Below, piece by piece: positions 12,432-24,439 of a stretch of DNA of 64,000 bases. The notes under the pieces are model-generated. The model did not search any database, was not told the origin of the DNA, and saw nothing but the letters and a program-made list of their open reading frames with translations. Both the position numbers and the translations under genes were made by a program. Positions within the stretch are counted from its first letter, which is position 1; each line of letters starts with the position of its first letter. The stretch comes from Zerene cesonia (lineage: Eukaryota > Arthropoda > Insecta > Lepidoptera > Pieridae): the NCBI RefSeq assembly GCF_012273895.1, contig NC_052104.1, forward strand, positions 8,680,001 to 8,744,000, written 5' to 3'.

Positions 12432-12833
12432 TAGTGCAGTGTTCAATTAGATTTACATGTACATTGAAAACGAAGCCAATTAGAGATTATAGGTAATTAG
12501 CCAAATTATTACACTCCTACAGGGATATTTATTTAGTACCGTAATACTCGTTACCGTAGTTGTAAACCCGCAGGTTTAAGTTGTATCTCATAAATTTGCC
12601 TGTTTTAGATGCATTTTGATAAGTTACTAATAATGGTATGATTGTTTGATTGCATATCTCAACTTGTACATTACGTTATGAAAATCTACGCTTATATTTT
12701 TAATGTAAATAGTTAGTGTTAATTGCGAAGGAATCCGTCCTACCGATGTTTAGTTTTGTAGCGTTTTAATTTAATTTAGAGCTAACATCTTGCCGATATA
12801 GTATTACGTCCCAAGATAAGTGAACTTAGATTA

Positions 12834-12839
12834 ATTAAA
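12834..12839 (+). terminator. Possible polyadenylation signal of atonal (ATTAAA)
   Basis: No AATAAA was found in the 1 kb after the atonal stop codon. ATTAAA at about 400 bp after the stop is the first good variant signal. It would give a 3' UTR of about 420 nt. Weak call, since ATTAAA is frequent in AT-rich DNA. Confidence 0.25.
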
Positions 12840-13640
<801 letters not shown>

Positions 13641-13934
13641 TTATAATTTTAGTTATAGGCTTAAAATATGAAAAATAATAATGTAAAAAGCCCCGAATAC
13701 TAACATAACATATGGGCAATGGTAATGAAAGAATTTGAAATCGATCTAATAGTTTATTGGTAGTTGGACTATTATTTGACGTGTAATATTCACCAACCTG
13801 GTTTACTTAGTTTCGCGCAAACATGTATGAAAAAACATTTGAAAATGTTGCCCTACACTGGCATAAGCCTTATGTCACCACAATAGCATTTAGTCTGGTT
13901 ATGACAAACAACGGTTTATGAGCTTACAGTGGTT

Positions 13935-14104
13935 AAAACTTGAACGTACACCGAGGGGTACTGGGTCCTATTCCCGGAGGGGACGACAAGAAAAAAAATC
14001 ATGGGTCTGGCAAGACACAGAAGGCTACTTGCCCATAAGGAATATCGATCAATGAAACAGATGCATATCATCTGCCCCATACCCCACTAGGAGACACGGG
14101 ACTT
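13935..14104 (+). repeat. tRNA-derived SINE family C, diverged head
   Basis: tcctattcccggagggga (decayed B box), gtctggcaagacacagaaggc, and atgaaacagatgcatatcatctgcccc match the better copy at 59476. Upstream A-box part not clear. Confidence 0.7.
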
Positions 14105-14565
14105 CGCTTTATGAGCTTACTTTTTAGAGCTTTGTATAAAAAATAGGGCCAACTTGTCAAAACCTTATCCGTCACGGCCCAATCAGTCGGAGTATGCAAA
14201 TCGAGCAGATGTACCTACCGGCTTTTGTTTTAAACACCGTGATAATAAAATTTATTCGGTTCCTTTGAATAATTCTTCCTTTTGTTTTTAAGTTCTTTTG
14301 AGTTTTATTCACTAAACTGCTAAAATATAAATATTTAGTCTCATTGTAGAATCTCTTTGATTTATATAAATAATCTTTTTAAATCATTACACAAGTAATG
14401 TGTAAAATGCTTCAGAAAACAGACGTAACTTTTTTTTACTTCTGTGGTCTAAGATATTGCTGATATCGTAAAAACAGTTCAGTGAAAATTAGATAACTCT
14501 CACAAAATTAAGGATCGAATTCAAAATCGTGTTAATGATATACCCATGGATAATAATCCTATTTA

Positions 14566-14722
14566 TCCTACTAATATTATAAATGCGAAAGTTTGTAAGG
14601 ATGTGTGTGTGTTTGTTGCTCTTTCACGCAAAAACTACTCGACCGATTGCAATGAAATTTGGTACGTAGACAGCTGGACAACTCCAGTATCTTACGCGGG
14701 TGAAACCGCGGGGCGCAGCTAG
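14566..14722 (+). mobile_element. Non-autonomous Helitron, family 1, internally deleted
   Basis: Host A, then TCCTACTAATATTATAAATGCG...; ends with the CGCGG-gtgaaa-CCGCG hairpin, 10 nt, then CTAG and host T. Compared with 37950 it lacks about 40 bp before the 3' hairpin. Confidence 0.88.
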
Positions 14723-14952
14723 TATGATATGTTGCTGTTCATCTTACTATGTCAGGATAGCTATGGACAATAAAAAAATATAATTTAACTAGATCAACAC
14801 CTATTTTATTCTCAACAGTAAAATGCTATAAATTTACTGTTTAGAATATAACATACACGTGAAGATTGTCCTGCTTTCCAACATAAGCCTCCGTTATAAC
14901 TTGTTGTTTCCTTATTTACGAGTCATGATTCAGTATAATTTTATTGAAATAA

Positions 14953-15173
14953 CTAGCTCCGCCCCGCGGTTTCACCCGCGTAAGTCCGTATCCCGTAGGA
15001 ATATCGGGGTAAAAAGCTTCCTATATGTTATTCCAGTTGCCCAGCTGTCTACGTACCAAATTTCATTGCAATCGATTCAGTATTTTTTTGCGTGTAAGTG
15101 AAAGAGTAACAAACACACAAACAAACTTACAAACTTTCGCATTTATAATATTAGTAGGAAGTAGGAAGTAGGA
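14953..15173 (-). mobile_element. Non-autonomous Helitron, family 1, with reiterated 5' terminus
   Basis: Full-length element on the minus strand, from CTAG at 14953 through the ccgcggtttcacccgcg hairpin to the TCCTACT end. The 5' terminal heptamer is present three times (agtaggaagtaggaagtagga, 15153-15173), so the true end is either 15159 or 15173. An 80-codon plus-strand frame over it is not a gene. Confidence 0.88.
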
Positions 15174-15439
15174 TTACTGTAATAGATATAGATATAAAAA
15201 TTGCTTTATATTGCAACTTCAACCTCAACGTGAAACGAAGATTCAAGTTTGTAGATAACATTAACCTAATGCTTGTTAATAACCTTTTTAAGCTATTTGT
15301 TGCTTTTTTTATATTAAGCATCTTATAATCTTTAAATTCTCCTCAATTAAACTATTCAAAATGAACACCTCTAACGGTCATACGTTTAAAAAATTTGTAA
15401 CATTCCCATAAAAATGATAATAACCTATCCGGCTATGTA

Positions 15440-15610
15440 ATTAAAACAAAATTGGCGCTAACGTAATCACCAGTTCCCCGCGTCTGACACTTATGCCGCC
15501 TTGCGTCTTCATCGGGCTGTCAGATTTGACAGCTGACAGCTTTGACAGCTGTCAAATGCGCCGAGTCATACGCGGTTCTTTGGCGATGCGTGTTATTATT
15601 GGCGCTTTTC
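15440..15610. promoter_or_regulatory. CpG-rich regulatory-looking block with TGACAGCTGTCA palindrome
   Basis: TTTGACAGCTGTCAAA at 15541-15556 is a perfect 16-bp palindrome, preceded by two overlapping partial copies (15524-15540). TGACAGCTGTCA is the dimer site of TGIF-type TALE homeodomain proteins (Achintya/Vismayed in flies) and contains an E-box, CAGCTG. E2F-like ttggcgc cores flank it at about 15455 and 15599. No adjacent gene was found, so distal enhancer or unseen promoter are both possible. Confidence 0.45.
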
Positions 15611-17746
15611 GCGGTGTTAAATGTTAATAGGTGGATTTTTTTGCATGACTCGAGTTTTTTTCCATGTGAGAAATACATGTCTCGTTAGCGGAGTAACGCC
15701 TCAATAGTTTGTGGGGCCGCCCCTTTAATAATCATAATATGATATGTTACTTTGAATGGTGTATTCTTTCCATATTTTTAAACAATGTATCGCCATTATC
15801 TCACTTGTTATTGAGTTGTATTCACTAAGGAATCAATGATAACCCAAAGCAATTGTCTTTAGTTTGGCTTTATCATGAACATCGGTAACTATTGCATTAT
15901 AGTAAGGCTTCCATCGTCTATGGTGATCAGATATATCATTACAGAATTTTTATAGCCTGTACTTCTAATGTTTTGCACAATATGTAATGAAGAGCGTAAG
16001 TTAGGCTCGTAATAGTAAGACATAGATGATAGGTCCTCTGGTAGGAGGTGGCCTAAATTCTAATAAAACTGGTACTGTCTTTTCCTCCGGCTATCCGAGA
16101 AAAACTGCATTCAGAAAGTCAGGATTATATAAGAATGATAAAATCAAACTAATAACTTATAACTTATAATTCAGAAATCTCCGCAATCTTAAATTCTATA
16201 TTGAATAGTCGAAAAGAAACATCAACATACAAAAAAGCAGCTCTGCTCACATAGTTATTGTGATAAGTACATAAATTAGCATTCAGTTCAAATCCGGTCC
16301 CCTATACCTATTCAATGCACTGTACAGTATTGGTTGGCTCTCAACCAATAGAAAACCAGTCATAGCGCACGCGCACTCGCATAGAATGAATAAACAAACT
16401 GCGTGACTGTTTTATTTATGTACGTGTGTGGATGTTTGAAGCGAATTAGGAAAAGCATTTCGAAAGCTGTGGTGATCGCTGTATAGTTCTGTTATTGTTA
16501 AATATCGTATATTGATTCATACATAATAAGAAAAAGTATTTAGGATTTGTTATAATCATAAAAAGGGAAGCACATACTCATTAATATGTGGTATTGATTC
16601 TTTTTTATTAAAAAAATTATGATATTAGGTTCCATTTTACTTGTAAGCTTTAGGGAAAGATGCGTTTTTTGTACGCCTTATTTCTCCATTTTGCTAGCTT
16701 TCATATCGTGAGTTGTCATAAAACATCTTACAATTAACAAATGATGATGATGATTTATTTATTTATTCCATATTTAAATAATTAAATATCTGTGATATAC
16801 CTTATAAAATAATATAAAAACTACTACGATGTTAACTTCTAATTCCTCTAAAAAACACACCCACAATTAAATAAATTAACGAATTTCACCTTTAGTACAA
16901 TCGAAATTATCAAGTCAAGAGTCTTACCGATTGAACAATTACCGCGAAGGTCGTGGAATTAAACCCACCGTAATCGATCCACGATTTACAGACGTACAGA
17001 CAGACAGACGGATGTGTCGCAATTACGCTGTCGGCTAAAGCGCAAGTGAGATCAAGTTAGATTGTTGAATTGTTGCATTTGCAGGTGCCGTAAAATTTTT
17101 ATGTGGGACATGACCCATGGCCCAGTTAATTGTTTAATTTATAAATTTCCAAGAAATACAAAAAATGTATCCAAATATAATTCGGGACTTAACAAAAACA
17201 TATGCGAGAAAATCTTTGTTTTTATCACAGACCAAGGGATTATTGCGAAAACCAAACGAATGAGGTTTTTATAGTTCTTCCTTATGTCTATAGCCCTTCC
17301 CGGCCCATTACAGATTCTACCAATGAAGAATACAGATTAAATAAGTGATAAAATTTTGCGTAGAATATTTGACCCTAATGTGTACACTCAGCTGTTGAGT
17401 AGCCCTCAACACACCTAATGCATTCCCTGACGAATCTGACTATACTTTGAAACGAGAGAAAACTTGTAAATAAAATAAATCTTCAAACTATTTGTATATC
17501 CTCACAATATTCGTACGTTATAAAAAATTTGGAAGGCTATCAAAATAATTAAAAACCAAATTAAATGTAAATAATCACATTAAACCAACACCACCCAGTA
17601 GTAAATGATTCTTTGATTAATATATCAAACATAAATAACGGAAATTAATCTTACGTAACGGAAGATGAGGCGGGGTTAGAACCATCAAAATGTATAAAAG
17701 TTAATTTTTACTAGATCTATTTGGAGATCCGCTGATTATGCGAAAA
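15611..17746. other. Intergenic; includes a CCAAT hairpin
   Basis: 16329-16349 is an 8-bp inverted repeat formed by ATTGG and CCAAT, followed by a CpG-rich agcgcacgcgcactcgc. The rest is AT-rich with no coding or terminal-repeat evidence. Confidence 0.4.
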
Positions 17747-17946
17747 TCCTACTGATATTATAAGTGCGAAAGTTTGTAAGGATGTGTGTGTGTTTGTTTC
17801 CCTTTACGCAAAATCTACTGAACCGATTGCAATGAAATTTGGTACGTAAATAGATAAACAACTGGAATAACAAATAGGCAACTTTTTATCCCGATATTTC
17901 TACGGGATACGGACTTAACGCGGGTGAAACCGCGGGGCGCAGCTGG
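17747..17946 (+). mobile_element. Non-autonomous Helitron, family 1
   Basis: TCCTACTGATATTATAAGTGCG start, complete body, CGCGG-gtgaaa-CCGCG hairpin. The 3' terminus reads CTGG instead of CTAG, which suggests an aged copy. Confidence 0.88.
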
Positions 17947-19056
17947 TATTTTATATTATAAATACTTCTTATAGCTGTAATGCTTTTCCTAACTGACAAC
18001 TGAATACATTATTGCAAATATTTACTATGTTAGTAACAACTTATCACATTACATGTTTTTTTATAACTTTATCAGGGTTTATACTATATTATAAGGTACA
18101 TACTAGGATATATTATTAGACAAATCATTGTCTTCCCCTTATAATTATTTTGCAGCAATTGATATTTGCAGCCAGCTCTTTTTATTCAAATCATTTGTGT
18201 ACAATAAAGATGTTCGAAGGTGGAAACACCTCTCCGAATCTCTGATAAATTTACATAACGATGTATGTAATGAAAGTAACACTAAAAAGTTACACTAAAA
18301 TTCAATTCTGGAACATAACTTTGTGTTTATTTCACTAATGATTTAGTCATGTTTTGAAAAATAATTGAAATAAGTTATAAAGCTCTATATTTTGATCCGC
18401 AACATTAAGTTTTTGCGTAGTCCTTGTAGAATTCAAACTAAAATGTTTACACCTATAAACATTTCAATTACACGAGTACGGAACCCCTTCAGCAAATACA
18501 ACTCGCGCGTCGTCCATTTTTTACGATTTCCTCATCCACCTACTTAATTAGTTGAAATGGGATTAAATTTCTCAATTATTACAAAGGTTTACTAATTCTT
18601 CTAATTGTTTTTAAGCACTAGTCATATTTTAGTATATTTAAACATAATTCAATGATAAATAAGATAGTAGGTGATATTTTATGGGATATTCTTGAGACCT
18701 CTCTTTAATTTAAAAGGTACTATATAATTGAGCGCATAAAAAAGTTATGAAGAATGAAAATCTTCTTTTATAGAGGACTGATGTATATTTACCTATGTGT
18801 TTACCTCTTTCACGCGATAACCACTGAATGGATTTTGATGATAATTGGCAGTGATGTAGTATGTAAACCAAAATGACATAGAAGCTATAGAAATTGTTAT
18901 TATTCCTCATTTTGGGTTCATAAAATTCAACTGTCAAGGATAAGGCATAAAAAAAAAAGATAAGATGCTCATTATTGTGATTAATAAAGAAATCTCTACA
19001 TAAAATATGTTGCGTTTTTGTTGTTGGAGTTGTTGGTGTTCCACTTGCACGCTTCG
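17947..19056. other. Intergenic with a Helitron remnant at about 18772-18900
   Basis: cctctttcacgcgataaccactgaatggattttgatgataattggca at 18806-18852 is an eroded Helitron middle. The 122-codon minus-strand frame at 18710-19078 runs across it and is not a credible gene. Confidence 0.45.
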
Positions 19057-19163
19057 ACCGATTAAAAGCGGGCAACATGGAGTGGTGGATGAAACAAATT
19101 TCAAATGGTGGTGATCCCTTACCATCAGGCGAACCACCAGCTCACTTACCCGCTACATAAAAA
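19057..19163 (+). repeat. SINE family A 3' fragment
   Basis: ttaaaagcgggcaacatgg and ggtgatcccttaccatcaggcgaaccaccagctc...cataaaaag are the SINE A tail. The 5' part is missing. Confidence 0.7.
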
Positions 19164-19213
19164 GTTAGTTAGTTTTATTTAATTTTTAGTTTTATAGCAT
19201 TGAAATGCTTTAT

Positions 19214-19395
19214 AAATTAGAAATTTTGAAAGAATAGAAAAAATTTGATCACGAGGCAGGATTCGAACCTGCGTATCTTGCCTAACCGTAGCAACGCCTA
19301 GCCTCTCGGCCACCCGGGATCCTGCCACAGTAATCGAATTTCTTCTATTCTTTCGGTTTCATGTGCCTAAGGTGCCCCTTCAAAATTTCTAAAGT
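19214..19395. repeat. Inverted repeat enclosing a tRNA-like sequence
   Basis: Left arm about 19214-19252 and right arm about 19332-19395 are inverted copies: TTAGAAATTTTGAA and GAATAGAAaAAATTtGAT match the reverse complement of the right side. The right arm carries an extra segment of about 24 nt. The centre is the tRNA-like sequence described separately. Confidence 0.75.
19249..19319 (-). pseudogene. tRNA-like sequence or tRNA pseudogene with intact pol III boxes
   Basis: On the minus strand, 71 nt can fold as a cloverleaf. The acceptor stem TCCCGGG/CTCGTGA has five Watson-Crick pairs, one G-T and one mismatch. The D stem is GCC/GGC, the anticodon stem TTGCT/GGCAA has loop ACGGTTA, and the T stem GCAGG/CCTGC is perfect with loop TTCGAAT. 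A box TGGCCGAGAGG and B box GGTTCGAATCC are intact. Position 33 is C, not the near-universal T, and the acceptor mismatch argues against a working tRNA. The apparent anticodon would be GGT. A tRNA-derived mobile element is the best reading. Confidence 0.7.
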
Positions 19396-20384
19396 TAGTT
19401 AGTTTTTAACTGACTCTTAATTAATAAACAATTAAAGAGCCTTGTTCTCTTTATTATATTAGTGTAGATAAGAATAGCTTATTGATAGCAATCGACACAA
19501 TAGTTCAGCTGTCAGAACTCCGCTACAAATTGCTTCACCGTATCAATGTTAAAATCTATGAAATACGTAACGCAAAGAAATTTATCGCATTTAAAACAGG
19601 CATAAAAATTATCTCAATACAAATCTCCGGGAGTCAAAGCGAAACAAACAATAAAACATAAGATGGGAGACAGGGACGCGGTCATACGCGCGAAAGGGAC
19701 GGAACAGCGCACTTCTTCCGGTTGCGCGGGCGCAGGTGACACGAAATTTATTCCGAATTTGAAAATCGAAGTGTATTTCATTCGAAATGATTCAAACGGC
19801 TTTTTAAATATGGACATCCTTTATGTTGCGGCAACGGTTGACAGTTTTATATTTGTCGATGGCAAAATGGCAAAAAAACGTATGATTTATCTGGAAATAA
19901 TGCAGTGGGTAGCCACTAGCCGCGAGATGCGTCAAAGAGTATGGATTTGATCTTTGTTAGAACTCATGTTGTATTGTAGTGCAAATTTTAGATCGAAACT
20001 GAAAAGATTCCCACGGCTAATTCGAATTTATTTAGTAGAAAAATTTAATTAAAGTTTGTAGTTCATTTCAGTAACCTATATAAATATCACCATTGATTGA
20101 CCCTTGAAAAAATACCAATAATTTAAATAAAGTAAACTGTTAATATACAAAGATTGAGTAGTATTTTCTTGTGTTTGAATGAAAGGAGAGACCGTCGCCC
20201 CGTGACCACGATCGCTGTAAAGTGTTCAAAACGTCGGATTATTAATATACTGAATAAATCGCGTTTAAAATCCGTTAAAAAATATATCATTCCAAAAAGA
20301 TTTAGCAGTTATACTTCTCTGTGAATGCTCTGGAATATAGTTACATATGTTTTGTCGTATCAATACATAGGTATTGAGTTATTA
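19396..20384. other. Intergenic; CpG-rich 19660-19740 and a 95-codon frame
   Basis: 19663-19950 (+) is an ATG-started frame of 95 codons whose first third is CpG-rich (acgcgcgaaagggacgg) and whose last third is AT-driven. No domain or signal peptide is recognisable, so I do not call it a gene. 20187-20280 carries a repeat shared with 41738 (see that entry). Confidence 0.4.
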
Positions 20385-20436
20385 TATCTGACACAAAACG
20401 GTATTTATATAGATAAATACCGTTTTGTGTCAGATA
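20385..20436. repeat. Perfect 24-bp inverted repeat with a 4-nt loop
   Basis: Left arm 20385-20408 (starts TATCTGACACAAAACGG), loop ATAG, right arm 20413-20436, no mismatch. It has the same architecture as 8438-8481 but an unrelated sequence. Confidence 0.92.
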
Positions 20437-21086
20437 AAGTTCTGCCACATCTGACAACAGCATAATCTATAAATGATCATTGAGATATCGAGTTAGCTTC
20501 AACACTTTCATCGCGGGTTCGCTCGTAAATCTCTCATATTAAGTAGGATACATCTGAAGATTATTATCTCGAGACTTTTCTCAGGATAGCTTTGGTTTGG
20601 ACTAGCTTTACCTGCGACATCGTCTATCTACATTTAAGACGTAAAACTAGCTGGTTACTACATATTTATATATACTTCAGACCCAATGCATATTTTTCTT
20701 TCATTTTATTTGCTTGTATTATATGAAATGAAATTAAATAAATGAGTGAATGAAATCCACCAATCATGCATTATTTTCCCGAGATGAAGCTTACCTTCTT
20801 TCTTCACCATTAGATTACTTCGTATAATCAAAGTAGAACCAACACTATTAAAATCATTAACGTCTGAATATATTATTTAATTTATTTTCATAAGATAAGA
20901 GTGATGTGACAGTGACGTATAGTTTAAAGGTTTAGTTACAAAATATACAATAATATAGATAATTCATACTACATATATTTATATGACACAAATTATATCA
21001 AATTCAAAATTAAAGATACTTCACATACAAAACAGTCGTATTTATCCTGATGTTGTTGACTAATATTATACAATGGAAAGATTTGA

Positions 21087-21281
21087 TTTTTTTATGGCAG
21101 AGCAAGCAAAGGAGCAGGTGGGCCACCTGATGTTAAGTGGTCACCACCGCCCAGAAACACTTGCAACACTAGAGGTACGAGTGCTTTGCCGTCCTTCCAG
21201 GGACATATACGCTCTTTTCTCGAAGGCCCCAATGTCGTAATTGTTCGCGAACACCGTAGCTGGTAAATCGTTCCAAAGACT
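21087..21281 (-). mobile_element. 5'-truncated non-LTR retrotransposon (end of ORF2 plus 3' tail)
   Basis: On the minus strand the sequence encodes the C-terminal end of a jockey/CR1-type ORF2 (NDLPATVFANNYDIGAF... to ...VASVSGRW then stop). A short 3' UTR (gtggtgaccacttaacatcaggtggcccacctgctcc) and a poly(A)-like end (plus-strand ttttttt at 21087) follow. It matches the copy at 42608. Its 5' end runs into a Helitron remnant at 21282. Confidence 0.8.
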
Positions 21282-21412
21282 TTTTGTTTGTTTGTTTGTA
21301 ATGGATGAACTGAAAAACTACTGCACCGATTTTAAAAGTTCTTTCATCATTAGAAAGCTGCAACTTCGCTGAGTGACAAAGGTTATATACGTACCACGGG
21401 CGAAACCTGAAT
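21282..21412 (+). mobile_element. Degraded Helitron remnant
   Basis: gaactgaaaaactactgcaccgatttt, ttctttcatcattagaaagctgc and gtaccacgggcgaaacctg are shared with 55340 and 61808. It directly abuts the LINE tail. Confidence 0.5.
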
Positions 21413-24140
21413 CCTTTTATTAAAAAAAACGTTTACAAATGTATCAGATCATAAGAAATAAATAACATCTTTATTTAAAATACATATCGATGAAAAAATT
21501 ACCATAACAATGTAGTTAATATTAATTTAGTCACGGTTGACAAATGCGATACTTAATATGATATAAACCCTTCTAATAATTCTACTAATAGCTTCTGGAT
21601 TGTTCGAATGAAATTTGAAGAATTTTTAGATGAATTATTCATTACTTTCTTTGTTAGAACGAGGCGGTTTTCTTGTGAAGAAATATCTATTGTTCATTGA
21701 TACATTTTCAATATATTACTGGTGTTTGATCATATTTATTAACTTTAAAGTTATTGATAAAGTTTCGCTCAGAAAAATGTTATTAAATTTTAAACTGTAT
21801 TGATTTCAATTAGTTATAATATTGAAAATCAATATTACGTTTAACCCTTCCCAGTCGCCTCCTATATCCCGACAATTCTTTCCTTTATCCATTATATGTG
21901 GACCACGCAATTGCATCTCTGCGAACGCTCTTTAGTGGTAGACGTAATCGCTTACCTTCACCAGGTGCCCGTTAAAAGTAACACTTTTTGATAATTATAT
22001 CAGAATGTGTTCATTTTTAATGCTATGCTCATTAGAGATAAAGAACATATATATTTAGATTAGATTATAAGACACATGTATACGAATATAAGGCACTAAC
22101 TTTCAAATAAAAAAAATAATGAAAATAGGTACACCCAGACAAATGTTCTGAGGTAAAAAATAAAATACAGTCGATTTGATTACCTTTTCGTCACTCTGAA
22201 GTCGGTTGAAATAGCAGTATCCATCCATATTAACAATGATCATGCGCATTTGATTCTTCACTGACCCTGCGTCGTGAAAGAGAGTTAGTACCAAGCATCG
22301 AAATAACTCATTACAGAAAAAACCGGTGTTGCAAAATTTCATTTAGTCATCTGAGAGTCGGTCATTGTCATTGAACGCTAAGCTACAAGCTATTTTATAA
22401 GAAAGATAATAAAAAGGGGTTTCATTAATTACTCTGTTCTATAATAAAAAAATAAAAAAAAAACCCATTCAAATCTGAATTAAAAATCCCTGAACCCTTA
22501 GTCTTAGAAGTTAAGAAGAAAAAAATATTATTTTGCGACCAGGACTCTAAAAATAATAAAGAATAAATCCAAAAAGCCAAAAGTAATACAGGACACGTCG
22601 TCGAAGTGGCTTTAAGTATCGTTTTATTTGAGAAAGCGAACCGGAAGTCGCAAGATAGATGGGCGTAAGCCTCCGACAAATTGTGCTTCCGTTCTCGTTA
22701 TGGTAATATATCGTGAGAATTTATATTTTACTTTTGAGCCGGATTTTGTATAGATACGATTTATTTATTACGGCAAGGAAACTCTTACAAGAATAAATAA
22801 AATCAATATCAAATATATCCCATCAGTCAGAAAAAATGGTTCTTAATATAAATATATAAGCAGAAATGAAAAATTCTTAGTTATAATCTACAGCATATAA
22901 TTCTGGCTCTCCTATGACTGGTGTTACACTTAATGCACCGTTTTTTACGTCATAGTGGACAACCAAGCTGATGGTTCTCTTGATGTTAAATGATCACCAC
23001 CACCCATGATCATCTGTACAGGTCTTTGCAAATGCTTTGCCCACTTTTAAGGAGTGAGGGATGAAGAAAGGAATCGCCACGGGACTGGGTAGAATGGAAA
23101 AGGATGCGGGCCTCCGACTAACAAAGAACTAGAAAATATCTCGACAAACGAATTTTCTATTATAAATACAATCATCGTAATTCCATACAGAAACTAAATT
23201 AGTACAGTATACATAAAGATACACACATAAAATAATTATAATGCCCCATTATTTTTGTTGTGGGAGCAAAAACGTCACTTTTATCATATTATAGGCACAC
23301 TGAACCAATTTTTTTGAAGTTTTATACCTTTCAGAGTGAAAGTTAAAGAAATCAATGTTGCGACGTGATGATGCTGGTTTAATTTGCCTCAATCCTAAAT
23401 GGAAACACATATAATTATTATGACAGTAATAAAATGCACTTACTTCTCCGTAACGTAAATTTATTATTAGGACATGTACGAATGGATTGCGTCTTGGAGA
23501 AAAGACAAGGCCTCCAACAATGCCTAGTTTATATTGAATACAATATGCGTGTGTTACAGACATTAATAGTTTTTCAGAATCGCGTCACGTTAACAGGCTG
23601 TTAAGTCTCATTATTACGAGCTAACTGCCTCTCAATCAATATAATAAAATGCTGCCACTGATTTGTGTAGAGTAATCAAGCGATAGAGACTTGATTTCGT
23701 TTTTTTTTTTTTGTATTATTAGACTGTCATGATTATTTAACTACGGAGGCCCTTACTTTAACTTATACAACAGTATGCTAGTAGGTATTATTTTGTATGC
23801 TGATTTTATTGTGACCGGACTGCCAAAAAAAGGGAGGCTTAGGACTCATGTATAGGATATCCCTTCGCTTGATTTAGCATTACAAATTGAATAATTATAA
23901 ATTGTAGCTGATTTTTAATCACGCCCACTTTTAATTAATTGTTTGGACCGTCGGTATTAATAAAATGAATTATCTCTAAATCACGTTTATAACATGGCAA
24001 AGTACATTTACATTTCCTTCACTCAAAGTTCGTTCCAATAAAGTACAGGAAATTCATTAGTACAAATAGACAAACCCCTAATCATTTTTATCTTTCTAAC
24101 ATGCTTGTTATAAGTTAACACTGCGGGATATATTATGAAT
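21413..24140. other. Intergenic with two SINE A fragments
   Basis: 21870-21985 (+, aacccttcccagtcgcc ... ggtagacgtaatcgcttacc) and 22955-23125 (-, caccaccacccatgatcatc ... gggactgggtag) are SINE A pieces. The rest is AT-rich; the 104-codon minus frame at 23249-23563 has no recognisable features. Confidence 0.45.
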
Positions 24141-24390
24141 GTAGGAATCGATACTCTTTGCGAATTGGGGCAGACCCACAGAAGATTAGTGTGAAGTTAT
24201 GTGAATAATACTCTGTTTCGTATTGCAAGTGGGGGAACCAGTATCCTTTTCTGTTTCAGTATCCTCACACTTCTCAGTCTATTCCTTCACTCCCCACAAC
24301 CATCCTTATCAACCAACCATCATCGCATAACCTTTGCCAGTTTTCATCAGCGGTGCTTTTTAAATATTAGCTACCAGCTATGACATAAAA
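24141..24390 (+). repeat. SINE family A, strongly diverged copy
   Basis: gtaggaatcgatactctttgcgaattggggcagacccacagaagatt retains the SINE A head with substitutions and a deletion. The tail ends gctaccagctatgacataaaa. Confidence 0.65.
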
Positions 24391-24439
24391 GATCCTACGT
24401 AAATAGATACATATGTCCCAATAAAACGAAATCTTGTAT

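Noticed and set aside
18710..19078. 122-codon minus-strand frame
   Set aside because: Runs across a Helitron remnant and a SINE A fragment, with low-complexity AT-driven sequence.
19249..19319. Functional tRNA gene
   Set aside because: C at position 33, an acceptor mismatch and location inside an inverted repeat argue for a tRNA-derived element.
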